Shown here: positions 24,117-34,632 of the stretch, piece by piece
How positions within the stretch are numbered: the stretch's first letter is position 1
Layout of the letters: the number at the start of each line of letters is the position of its first letter
DNA from: Siphonodentalium dalli
Lineage: Eukaryota; Mollusca; Scaphopoda; Gadilida; Siphonodentaliidae
Direction: 5' to 3'
DNA: 64,000 nucleotides
Assembly: GCA_032622095.1 (NCBI GenBank)
Contig: CP136061.1
Location: 174,181,692-174,245,691 of the forward strand
Notes under the pieces: generated by a model
Seen by the model: the letters and a program-made list of their open reading frames with translations, nothing else
Database searches by the model: none
What the model was told of the DNA's origin: nothing
Program-made: the position numbers and the translations under genes

Positions 24117-27100
24117 TGACGGTGGTTAAATGTATCACGAAATTAGGTGACTTATTTTCGAGATCATTTTTTCGTTTGACGGCTTTCTTTATACGTTGAC
24201 AATCATCATCTGGTGTACAACTGACGGAAAAAGCAGTGTTTAAACGCTTGTGAAATAGGCTGATAGGATTGTAAGATCCCGAATGTCAATTTGAACCTTT
24301 TTCACCTTGGATGATTAACAATGGGGCCGTTACTGCCTTGGTTGCCACATGGTAACATAACAGTCACAGGACTGCTAATCGAGGTAAGACCAGGTTCATG
24401 AATCGCCTTCCCCGTAGCTCCCCTTGAAGTCGTTTCCCTCGTTTCGAGGTCCCAAGAGTAGAGAACGAAAGTCGATATATAGGGTTCCTCTAATTGGCAT
24501 AATTAGCACTCGGAGCGATAGTCACACCACACAGGACGCGGGTTGGGGCTACTCATCGAACTGTAGCTCCCACGAGTTGCTTCCTCTAGGACACTGACAC
24601 TTGCCGATATATCGTGTTCCTCTAATTGGTGTAATTAGCACTCGGGGCGATAGTCACACCAAACAGGGTGCGGGTTGGGGCTACCCATCGAACCCATTAG
24701 TCACAGTTGGTGCGCTCCCTGGACTATCGAACGGGACGTCAATCTGCTTCCTCGGGTCGACCGTTGGCGATTGGCGTGCCCACGACGGCTGTGATTCAGC
24801 TCTACTAACACTCGACACACGCCGTCCATCGCTACAAGTTGTCATCTCGGGGTCAGCGCGGCTGAGGGTTACACCCTGACCATGCTCTCCGGTGCCTTAT
24901 GATAATAGTGTGTGGGAATTTGGGCTAAAATTACTAGTAGAATGGCCATTTTACTTTGTCTCAATTCAAATTAGGAGACATTTTCTCTAAAAAATTATTA
25001 CGTTTACGCTATTATTTGGCACGGCTTGGAATGGGATCACAGTTCACAGGCTTGTTTCCTCCTTATTATAAGCCACCACTTCCAGGGGCTTGGCAGACAG
25101 GTTACTGGCCGCATTCTGGCCAACAGCTGCCAGTAACTTCGGGTTTGATTTTAAATGAAAACAAAAGATCTTATTCCCTGACGCCATTATAGCAGGAAGC
25201 TTGCTTGGGAACTGGTACCTACTAACCTCCCATCGCCAGTTCGGTCGGTTGGATATCGGGATCGGTCGAGCTGCTGCTCCATCCCCGAGATGTACAGGCT
25301 CTGGACATTCCTCCGGGGTCCCCAATGACCAGACCTCACATGCAATTAGAAATGAAGCTTGTCGTGGTGTATTGTGCTGTTAACACCCCATCGACGGATG
25401 GAGATCGGGATCAGATCGAGCAGTCGCTCCAGCACGAGGTGAAAGGGCTTTCGACATTCCTTTCGGGTCACCTTTACGAGGGAGCTCAGTTAGTTGTTCA
25501 GTGTTCTCTGATGCAGCCAAGCGCAGGAAGAAAATTAATGTCAAATTTTGATTATCAAATAACCTCAGATTGACATGATTTGATAGCATTGTTCTACAAT
25601 CAGTTACAATTTAACAGAACATCAGAGTGCTTTCCCTTGTTTCGAGGGTTCCAAGGAAGAGATAGAAACCTTTACGACCAGGACACTGTCACTTGTCGAT
25701 GTATAGTGTTCCCTTCATTGGCGTAATTAGCGCTCAGGACGATAGTCCCACCAAACAGGTCGCATTTGGTGGGCTTTCTGGACTATCGACAGGGACTCCA
25801 AGTCAGATACTCGGACGACGGTTGGCATACCCTGGGAAAGTCAAATGAGGAAATAGGATCCAAGTTGCATGGCTTTTGTTCGCATTTGGGTAGCAACTTG
25901 CCCTGTGATGCCGGTCAATTTGTACCCTGCCCTAACATCGTCAGAGCTGGGTGGTTATGCCATCGGGCTGCACACTTGGCGACCTGGGTTCGACCATCCT
26001 GAGAGGTATTCAACCATTTTACTGTTCTCGGTTTGGGATGTGTTCAACTTCTTGCTTTATAAGTTGTTGCTTCTTTCCGTGTTCCATCCAGCTCTTTCGT
26101 GGTCACGGGCTTTGCTGGAGAATGTCTATAGCCATTCATATCACTAGATTAGTATATGCCTCTCGCCCTTTCATTTTCCTGACTTTTAAGACGTGTTCTG
26201 GACTGGTTCGGGTGCTCGAAAGGGTAAATATTTACATCTCGATTTGGGACGCAAGAATCTGAGATAAACAAGCATACATGCTTTATCTCCGACCTCGCTG
26301 TGTTTCCGTAATAGATACGAATGACATTGGGTGCGTTGGAACTGTGGATTAACTGAGTCGGATTAATTCTTCGTTTCTGTTTGCTCATCCGTTTCATCTC
26401 ACTTTAATAAGGACACCACCTACAGGTATGGTTGCCCAATAACCATGGTTCGACATATGCTCAATTTCAGAACGCTGTTGACATGAGGTCTAGTTCAGCA
26501 CCCTGCTCGGGCTTAATGGGCGACACGGCGTATTAGCATGGAAAAGAAGAACGAAATGGCTTTTGTGATATCGGCCTTTGCGTCTAATACGTCATTCTTC
26601 TTATGGGCTCGATTGTGGGTACATAATGGTTTTGTTTTCCCTGATAGTGCTTGATTCGCCTAGTGCTCATTTAATATACTAAGCCAGGTCCTTTGCTGAC
26701 CTCAGCGATTGCCAATGCAGGATAATGTTGCACCTAAGGGGCAGCATATGAATCGTGTTGGGCACACTTCATAAAGCCGGATGAAGATTCTTGCCATATG
26801 CTTCTCCTCGTGCGAGGTTCACTAGCATTGGGTGTCGGATGCCAGATCATATGATCCGCCCTCTCGATTCGCACTTCGGGCGATGGTTGTCTCCGGAACA
26901 GGGTCCCATTGGAGGGACACCCCATCCTTACCGGAAGGGATACCTTGCCCATCGACTCGTCGGGGACCAGTCAGCAGAGCTCGAACAGTTGGGGCGCGGT
27001 GGCCCTTGGTCTGCTTTTCATTACCTACCTGCCGTCGGTTTCCGCTGGTTTTGGGCTTGTGCCACAATCCTGATGCATCGTTAGTACAATTTTGTTTTTG

Positions 27101-27690
27101 TGGATTTCCACCTTAATGACATTGGAATTTCGGTTCCTGGCTGCCTTTCTGTCATGGATTCAGTAGCCTGTGATTGGTCAGTTGGGTTTAACTGTGTTGG
27201 TGGGCATTTCCACATTTGGGAACGTCATCAGGGGAAAATGCCATGGCTTAGTGCATCTTAGTCGGTGATATCTCCAACTCCAGGCTTCAAACTAAGTTTT
27301 CTGCTGTGAAACTCCAATTCTGAGCCCTGTTCTTCATATGGCCTGAGCCTTGCAACGTATGTCTGTGTACTACCCATTCGCTTCCCGGTCAGGTCAATTA
27401 TACCTCCTCCTTATCGACATGGCATGTCACCAATTAGTTGGTGTCGGGGCCCTTTTTGGGGAGCTTGCAGCTGTTTTTTCATCGGGCTCTCATCGTGTAC
27501 TGGGACACGGCCCAACCCACTCAAGATTTGGTTCGGGGGTTGGTTCTATTGTTTTTAAGGGGGGTCTTCTTTATAACTTGCGGCTTTTGCTGCCTGGGTT
27601 AGCCTATAAGGTAATACCCGGCTGAGGATTTCTAGTCAACGGGTATTTTTCTATTTCCATTTCCTTAGAACATGGATGCTTCTCCCCTTT

Positions 27691-27729
<39 letters not shown>

Positions 27730-27945
27730 GTTACCCGTACCTTTCCCGGCAAGTACTCGGCTGATACATTATTAGCCCTAAGTTCCAATACGAATGTCGT
27801 CTCCGTCTCCATGTCTTCTGAAGCTATTTACTTTACTTGCAGGGGTCTTAAAACTCTTAAGTGGCCACTTTTTGTTCGTTTGAGCTTGCTGACAGGAATT
27901 AGTTTTAGGATGTAATATTACATTGGCTTATGGTCCTATTGTGCA
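24117..27945. other. GC-rich block of unknown origin
   Basis: Base composition changes abruptly to clearly GC-richer than the surroundings from ~24380 to ~27900. A ~100-bp module (GTGTTCCTCTAATTGGTGTA ... ATTAGCACTCGGGGCGATAG ... CACACCA) occurs three times, near 24470, 24600 and 25690, and GACTATCGA ... GGGAC blocks twice. Many short overlapping frames exist but none over ~105 codons and none with a domain I recognise; a decayed retroelement is a reasonable guess. Confidence 0.4.
27692..27728 (+). repeat. Homopolymer of 37 G
   Basis: An uninterrupted G run bounded by TTTC and TGTTACCC. It can form G-quadruplexes; its exact length is prone to sequencing and assembly error. Confidence 0.9.
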
Positions 27946-28016
27946 TGTGTATATATATATATATGTATATACATATATATCTATATGTCTGTGCATGTAT
28001 ATGTATATATTGTAGG
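27946..28016. repeat. AT-rich TATATG simple repeat
   Basis: Alternating TATA, TATG and TACA dinucleotides for about 70 bp; no gene. Confidence 0.85.
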
Positions 28017-28103
28017 TTATCAAGTCAATCCAGTTCTTTGATTCAGATGCATAGCGGTGTTTTTGTTTCCTCGTGGCCTCCACCTGTTAGAAAATTCTAT
28101 TCT

Positions 28104-28485
28104 TTACCATATAGTTCAGTGGGCAAGATACTTTTGACGGAGATACAATATTTTCCAAAATAAGTAAAATATATATCTCCTAGAAGTATCTTGCCCACTG
28201 AACGCTGAGCTCCCTCCCAGGGTTTTGCAGCCACCCCGCTCACGAGGAATGTCCTACTGGGGATAAAAAATATGGCGAATACTTCACTACGTGTCAGAAA
28301 TCACGTGATTGCACGGGTCATGAACATGACAGAGGATATGTACCATAGAATATTCGTATCGTTTTTTCAACTCGGAGAGTTAACCCCTCCTACTTGGGAT
28401 AATATACCATATAGTTCAGTGGGCAAGATACTTCTAGGAGATACATGTATATATTTTACTTATTTTGGAAAATATTGTTTCTGGA
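28104..28485 (+). mobile_element. Small inverted-repeat element around a MANTSLRVRNHVI segment
   Basis: 28147-28206 and 28413-28485 are inverted copies of each other (GTTCAGTGGGCAAGATACTT and GGAGATACA...GGAAAATATTG in one orientation, reversed in the other), flanking ~205 bp that includes the ATG frame at 28272. A third, direct copy of GTTCAGTGGGCAAGATACTT lies at 28116-28135. The core matches 18475-18710 on the opposite strand. Confidence 0.65.
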
Positions 28486-28741
28486 CCATCACACTCTTGT
28501 TAGATGGGGTGAATGTAAAATGATTCCTGGAAATGACTCGCATAAGCCTGCACAGTTGATGTCCAATCCAGTCTACGATGAAACGTATAGTTATTGTTGT
28601 TGTATTATTCATGGAATAAATACTGTTTAAACTAAGGTCTATCTGATCAAACTAGATTGCTTATCAAGTGAATATGTATGGAGCTCTTCATACAATAGCC
28701 GCCCCATGACCATTTAGATTTCTGCTCAGGTTGATCTATAT

Positions 28742-30039
28742 CAGGGTTTCCACCAGGCCGGCTGGGGGTCCATCGCCTGGACCCATTCCCCCTGCCGACC
28801 TTTACCATGAAATCCTGCTCATACACAAATAAATGACGTTATTAAAAACTTATTCAGTCTTGTCTGTCTCGGCAGGCTATATATGATATTTAACCTTATT
28901 TTCATTAATAATGACCAAATGGAATCGACACAGTCCATCTTCAGAAAAAAAATAACAGCATGAACAAACCATAAATAGTGACACCCCACAAATAGTTCCA
29001 CGGGATTCCCCCACGTGATTGGTGGGGAATTCCCTATCAAGGGAGATATCATTGGTTCAATTTACTTCAGAGTATGGGAATGTGGATCATAAAAACTGCC
29101 TCATTTATTATCTTGACGTGAATATTGACGAGGCGTTTGGACTAATTTATTCATCATTATTCCAAATTGTATAAAACATGTGTATAAGGCATAAGGAAAC
29201 ACACAAATTTTGTATCATTTATAGTATTTTAATATGAAATTGCGACTTGGCTTAATATTGTCACGAACTGAAGCATGAAAACGCTTGGGCTAATGGCGAT
29301 CATCATAAAAGAATCTTTGTGCAACATACACAAGTTCGCGGCTTCGCGTTAATGTCCCATTTAATAAAGAATAGCACGCTGACCATGCGTGCCCTCATTC
29401 ATAGTAAGAGTTTATCTATGATGCTCGTTCTCGGGCTGGCTTAGATAATCATTCTGATGTGACGTCATCCAGTAGAAATTTGCAGACACTGCACGTGCAG
29501 TTTAACTGTGTCACAATAATAGAGATAATCAAAACTATTATACCGCAGTCATTAAATATCATGCACGTGTCCACAAGTATTAGTCAAGTCAAGGACGCCC
29601 AATGTTTTGCTGCTCTTTGCAGTTGAATTATCAGATACTAATACATATAATTGGATATAAATGTGTGAGACAGGGAATAAAATAAAGACACACAGACAGC
29701 GAGAATGGGTTTGTTTATTTCTTCTTTTTTTTTATATCGGATTTATCATCTTTTTAGATTTAGTTTGCGCCTGCATTTTGTCTTGTTGCTTACCTGTGAT
29801 CACCGTCTGTTTCTCAAAATCCTGATGAAAAATGCCCCTCATGACATACCGATCCATAAGTCGCAGGAAGTTTTTAATAAGGGAAATTGGGTTAGAAAGT
29901 TGCGACCTATATATACACGCCGGTCGGTACTGTAAATGGCGAAATTACAGAAAAATCGGTCTTCATATATTTAATTATTTACTGGTTTCCCCCATAGCAG
30001 CTACCGGACCCATTCCCCCGACCCCTAGCGGAAACCCTG
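28742..30039. mobile_element. hAT-like non-autonomous element (CAGGGTTTCC ends)
   Basis: Left end CAGGGTTTCCACCAGG; right end CTAGCGGAAACCCTG, its inverse apart from small changes. TCTATAT lies directly against both ends (28735-28741 and 30040-30046), a likely target duplication of 7-8 bp. A further inward block GGACCCATTCCCCC is shared by both ends. About 1.3 kb, no coding sequence recognised. Confidence 0.7.
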
Positions 30040-30880
30040 TCTATATATTCCCTTGGTTTGGGTTGATTATCATGATGCATGAATGCAGCATGATATATAC
30101 AATTTATGGGATATAGCCAGACTGATCTGATAAATCCTAGTCGAACAGCATTACAACAGTTTGAGGAATTATGATATAGAGCCGGTAATCAAAGCCCCTA
30201 TATAATTAGGGTAATACGTTCGATATTAGAGCCAATATATCATTTCTTTTCATAGAACAAAACATGAATATTAATGTCTGCCCTCACGGAAGCAGGGTCA
30301 ACAATGTAAAGAGTCATGATTGGCATCGGCGCATGCTGCATGCACAGTCGCGTCACTCATGAGTCACTCACTTGTGATACGTGGTGTCCCAGTCTCAGAC
30401 TCGTTGTTCGCGGGACTCACAGAGTCACGGGATGAACATGGTTGTGTAATGCCACAATGTGTATACGTATAGTAATTGACCTTATTTTGGATCACCGGCA
30501 ACCGAAAGAAACACACAACTATTTTCCGATTACGACATTAATACATATAAGCCCACAGACAAACTATGCAATATAAGGGGTCTCAGTGTCGTATTATGAA
30601 ATACTTGCTGACGTTCCAAAATTATATACAGCTAGCATGTATATACAATGGTCTTGTAGTGATCGATCGATGTGCGATCTCCTTTTTCTAAGGAAGTACT
30701 TCGGCCGCGAAAACAGTTAACTGACTCAATGGGATTAATCGCGTATTCATCAATTTAGTTATCTATTATGTAACAGGAAGTTGGAGAATAAAAATTGGAC
30801 CTTTGTTTTAGTTGAGTGTTTACGCCGCGAAATTACGCAGTCGGAACTTCGGAAGTTAGTAACTTTGGAAGATGGTATGC
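30040..30880. other. Non-coding intron sequence
   Basis: No exon or repeat family was recognised. It contains clustered GAGTCACTCA/GAGTCAC motifs at ~30355-30430. Confidence 0.5.
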
Positions 30881-31407
30881 TTTTTAGCTCACCTGAGACG
30901 AAGTCTCCGGTGGAGCTATAGTCATCACTCGTCGTCCGTCGTCCGTCCGTCCGTTAACAATTATCTTCTTCTCCAGAACCGTAAGACGGAACAGGTTCAT
31001 ATTTGGTGTTGATGTTCCCTAGGTGAATCTCATTCAGATTTGTTCAAATGAGGTCATCAGGTCAATTAGTTGAAAAAGCAGGGCCACAACTCTAATCCTT
31101 CATAGTAATTCTTAGATTTTTTTTTCTTTTCTAGAACTATAAGGCCTAATGGGTTCATATTTGGTGTGGATGTTCCCTAAGTGACTCCCATTCAGATTTG
31201 TTCAAATGAGTTCACCAGGTTGATTAGTTGAGAAACCAGGGCCATAACTTATAGTAATTCTTAAAATGACTTCTTCTCAAGTGATATTGTGCTGATTAAG
31301 CTTATATTTGGTACGGAGGGACATTGGTTGACTAGGGTTCAGATTTGTTCAAATGGGGTCACTGGTTCAAATAGGGGCAGAGCCAGGGACATAACTTTAA
31401 AAACTTT

Positions 31408-32767
31408 ATGCCCGTTTTCTCGAAGTTGTTCGAGAAACTCATGCATAAAAGGCTTTTTTCGTTTCTCGAAAAAAACATGAAATCTTACATAGAAATCAAT
31501 ATGGCTTCCGTAAGAATCACTCTACCATACATCCTTTGATGCACCTTCTAGATCATGTAGCAACAAATAACGACAAACCAACTAAGATTCTACATTAGCG
31601 ATTTTCATAGACTTATCAAAAGCATTCGATACAATTATTAAACCATGATATTTTATTGAAAAAATTAGAACATTATGGAATTCGGGGGGTTTCCAATGAA
31701 TGGTTTAAGAGTTATTTAAAGGGAAGAAAACAATACGTTGATTGTCTTGGTCAAACGTCCGGTTTTGCGAAGATAACGTGTGGTGTGCCCCAAGGGTCCG
31801 TTCTTGGCCAGATAATTTTTCTTCTGTATGTTAACGATATGCCCAAATGTACCTCGATGAACTTACTATCATTTGCCTATGATACCACGCTTTACTTTTC
31901 TGGTCATGATAGGAAACAGTTAAAAAAATCATCAACGGCTGAACTAAAAAACATTTTTGAATGGTGTTGTTGCAATAAACTATCTATCAACGCAACTAAA
32001 AGTAAATTCATATTGATCCACCCCAAAGGCAACGAGGATAAGTTGAGAGAAATTTTACACTGAAATTGAATAATATGGAACTAATTAGAGTTGGGAATCA
32101 AATGCGAGTAAAATCTATAAAATTTTTGGGCATTTTGATCGATGAAAACTTTACTTTTAAAAACCATATATCAATGATACAACGTAAACTGTACCACACT
32201 CTCTACTTATTGAACAAAGTTAAAAACTTTCTACCAAAAAAATCACGAAAAACACTATATCAGTCGTTAATCCATAGTCATCTTATTTATGGTCTCCCGA
32301 TATGGGGACATTCGATTCACGCGGGCGTACTATCTACCTTACAAAAAAGGGCAATTCGTATTTTATGCAACACAAAATATAGGAGTCACACAGAACCCCT
32401 CTTCAAACAAGAAAATATCCTAATGTTCAAAGATATATATACAGTGAATGCATCTGTCTTTATGTACAACTGGTCTAGAAATAATCTCCCCAAATCGTTT
32501 AAGAATATGTTCACATATTCCCTCGGTGTTAACACTAGACAGGCGGATAAATTAAGAAGCAATAAGACTAGAACATGTTTTTCAGAAGTCCTACCAAAGC
32601 ATTCATTTCCTAAAGTGTGGAACTCGATCAAATCCGAAATAAAAAAATGTAAATTTAATTACACATTCAAAAAGTTATTGTCTATGGAACTAATAGGTAA
32701 ATATTCTCAAATGGTTATCTGTGCAAACAAATTATGCTACATTTGCAGTCAGCAAAAATCCACTTGA
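31408..32767 (+). pseudogene. LINE (non-LTR retrotransposon) reverse transcriptase, 5'-truncated and dead
   Basis: Begins inside the polymerase at FSKLFEKLMHKRLFSFLEKN. Fragments in alternating frames give QYGFRKNHSTIHPLMHLLDH, FIDLSKAFDT (motif A), CGVPQGSVLG (motif B) and LLSFAYDTTLYFSG (motif C). Motif C should be ADD; here the first catalytic aspartate is tyrosine. Frameshifts lie near 31480, 31595, 31640 and 32050. The second open frame (from ~32066) is the thumb/C-terminal region with LLNKVKNFLPKKSRKTLYQS and LIYGLPIWG. The motif style fits the Jockey/CR1 group; the exact clade was not determined. It copies RNA into DNA at the target site in live relatives. Confidence 0.9.
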
Positions 32768-33146
32768 CTCAATAATCTGCCAAGGTTAACTTTTTAATTC
32801 ATATTATTATGCACCCCTGAATATCCTAGATAGCCCTGTGTCACATGCACGGTGTTGTCCGCGAATGTGACACAGGACTGTCGCAACAACCTCACTAGTT
32901 TTGTTACAATCTCTTAAACTTGTCCAAAATCTCTATTATAGTACAGCATTGTTCAAAATTCAACCCAATCTTGATTACAATGAATACATAAAATATTAAA
33001 GTAGGCACCAACCGGCCATCCAAACACCATCCAAATACCAAATAGTCTGTGATAAATTGTAAATACGTCATCATATTTCACTTATCATTAAGGGGCAGCA
33101 GGAAGACGGCCAGTTAGGTCATGCTGCTCCTGTGCAATAATATACT
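32768..33146 (+). mobile_element. LINE 3' untranslated region with stem-loop
   Basis: Follows the LINE stop directly. CCTGTGTCACAT (32835-32846) pairs perfectly with ATGTGACACAGG (32865-32876) over an 18-nt loop. In several LINE clades a 3' stem-loop is read by the reverse transcriptase; that role here is inferred. The boundary with the next repeat at 33147 is approximate. Confidence 0.5.
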
Positions 33147-34151
33147 TTTATACACCCGGCAGAGAGGGGAGTGAATGGCTCAAAGACTCTTTGCAATATA
33201 TATGAGCTATAATTTTCACTAAGTATATGAAGTATAACAATAACAATAGCTCAAAACAACATATTTTCAATTATGTACACTGAAAACATATATGGACGGA
33301 AGCAATTTATATGTGGTATTATGTATAAAAAACTGTACAGGAAGTGGGCGAGCCATGAAGACCGCCCACCCCTGAGACAGATAATTAAACACCAAATTAT
33401 ACATGTACATGTATATTGCAAAGATAGTCAAGGTACATGGTGATAGTCCAGATTATGAAAAACCAATGGTTACTGAGAAACATCGGTCCTGATACAAATT
33501 TTGAGAATGAGACATAGTATATCAAGGATAACCAATAGTGGAGCAGGGGAGGTGGTGGGTGGTGATAAAAGTTTTTGGCGTGAGCCGATGTTTACTATTG
33601 TAGACAAAGAGTGACGCTATCTCTGGTTATTCCACCTCCCTCCGTCTAACGGATTAATGTTGTCCAATCCATTGACTCAAAACAAAAGAGATTAATCAAG
33701 CGGCCGTGTGATTGGTTGAAAGACAAAGCCTGTCCGCAGCGTGCAAGAGCCGGAGGTCACGCAGTTCAATTTACTGTAATAATTTTAAGCGGATGTAAAC
33801 AATGTTAACCTACTTTCGGTTTTGTATCATTGGTCCCAACCCGACTTCGGTTATGAGAGGCCGCTTGAATTAAGGCTCCCGTCTCTGCCGTGTGTATAAA
33901 GGCAAGCAAACGCGATGCCTTTGATTGCGTATTTATACACCCGGCAGAGAGGGGAGTGAATGGCTCAAAGACTCTTTGCAATATATATGAGCTATAATTT
34001 TCACTAAATATATGAAGTATAACAATAACAATAGCTCAAAACAACATATTTACAATTATGTACACTGAAAACATATATGGACGGAAGCAATTTATATGTG
34101 GTATTATGTATAAAAAACTGTACAGGAAGTGGGCGAGCCATGAAGACCGCC
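33147..34151. repeat. 220-bp near-identical direct repeats plus an inverted 25-bp end
   Basis: 33147-33366 and 33932-34151 are both 220 bp and differ at only about two or three positions. Both begin TTTATACACCCGGCAGAGAG. A 25-bp inverse of that beginning sits at 33876-33900. So 33147-33900 looks like a ~750-bp element with inverted ends, followed after 31 bp by a partial second copy. Open frames on either strand here are incidental. Confidence 0.8.
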
Positions 34152-34632
34152 AAAGCCGATTCGTATCGGCACTCGCCCACCCAAGAATGCAATCCCAAGC
34201 CCCCAGCAAAAACATAATCCCAAGCCCCCAGCAAAAACATAAGGGTAGCATACCGTCCTTTGCAAGAATATGCCTCCCTGAAGCCTGGGCGAAGAGTACA
34301 CCAGAAAGGCTTCAGGGATGGAAGGTAACGTTGTATAAAGCCACAAGTACAACTGTACCCTAAAGTAACGTACTTATCGTACTAGTATTACGGTGCTCTA
34401 TCCAGTTTCCAAAAGCGACAGTCCAGGCCCAGCAGGACTGCAAAGTGTTTATAGAGTTGAGCGGTAACCATGAGTAATGAGAGTTGGGGAAGGGTGGAGT
34501 CCGACCCATTACAGCCGAACATCCGCTCGGTATTACTAGAGAGGCCCCCAAAAGAAGCTTGTAGTTCCCTATTTTGTTAATGTATTGTATATTAATATTA
34601 TTGTGCAAATAAAGATCTATCTATCTATCTAA
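34152..34632. mobile_element. Retroposon tail with (ATCT)n
   Basis: Contains a 25-bp direct duplication (34191-34215 and 34216-34240, AATCCCAAGCCCCCAGCAAA...), a stem-loop TCCCTGAAGCCT (34275-34286) / AGGCTTCAGGGA (34307-34318), and ends GCAAATAAAGATCTATCTAT. The ATCT tail meets the resumed copy B sequence, so it marks the 3' end of the retroelement insertion. Confidence 0.6.

Noticed and set aside
34004-34352. Minus-strand frames rich in LGAWDYVFAGGLGL
   Set aside because: Produced by the 25-bp direct duplication and the 220-bp repeat.
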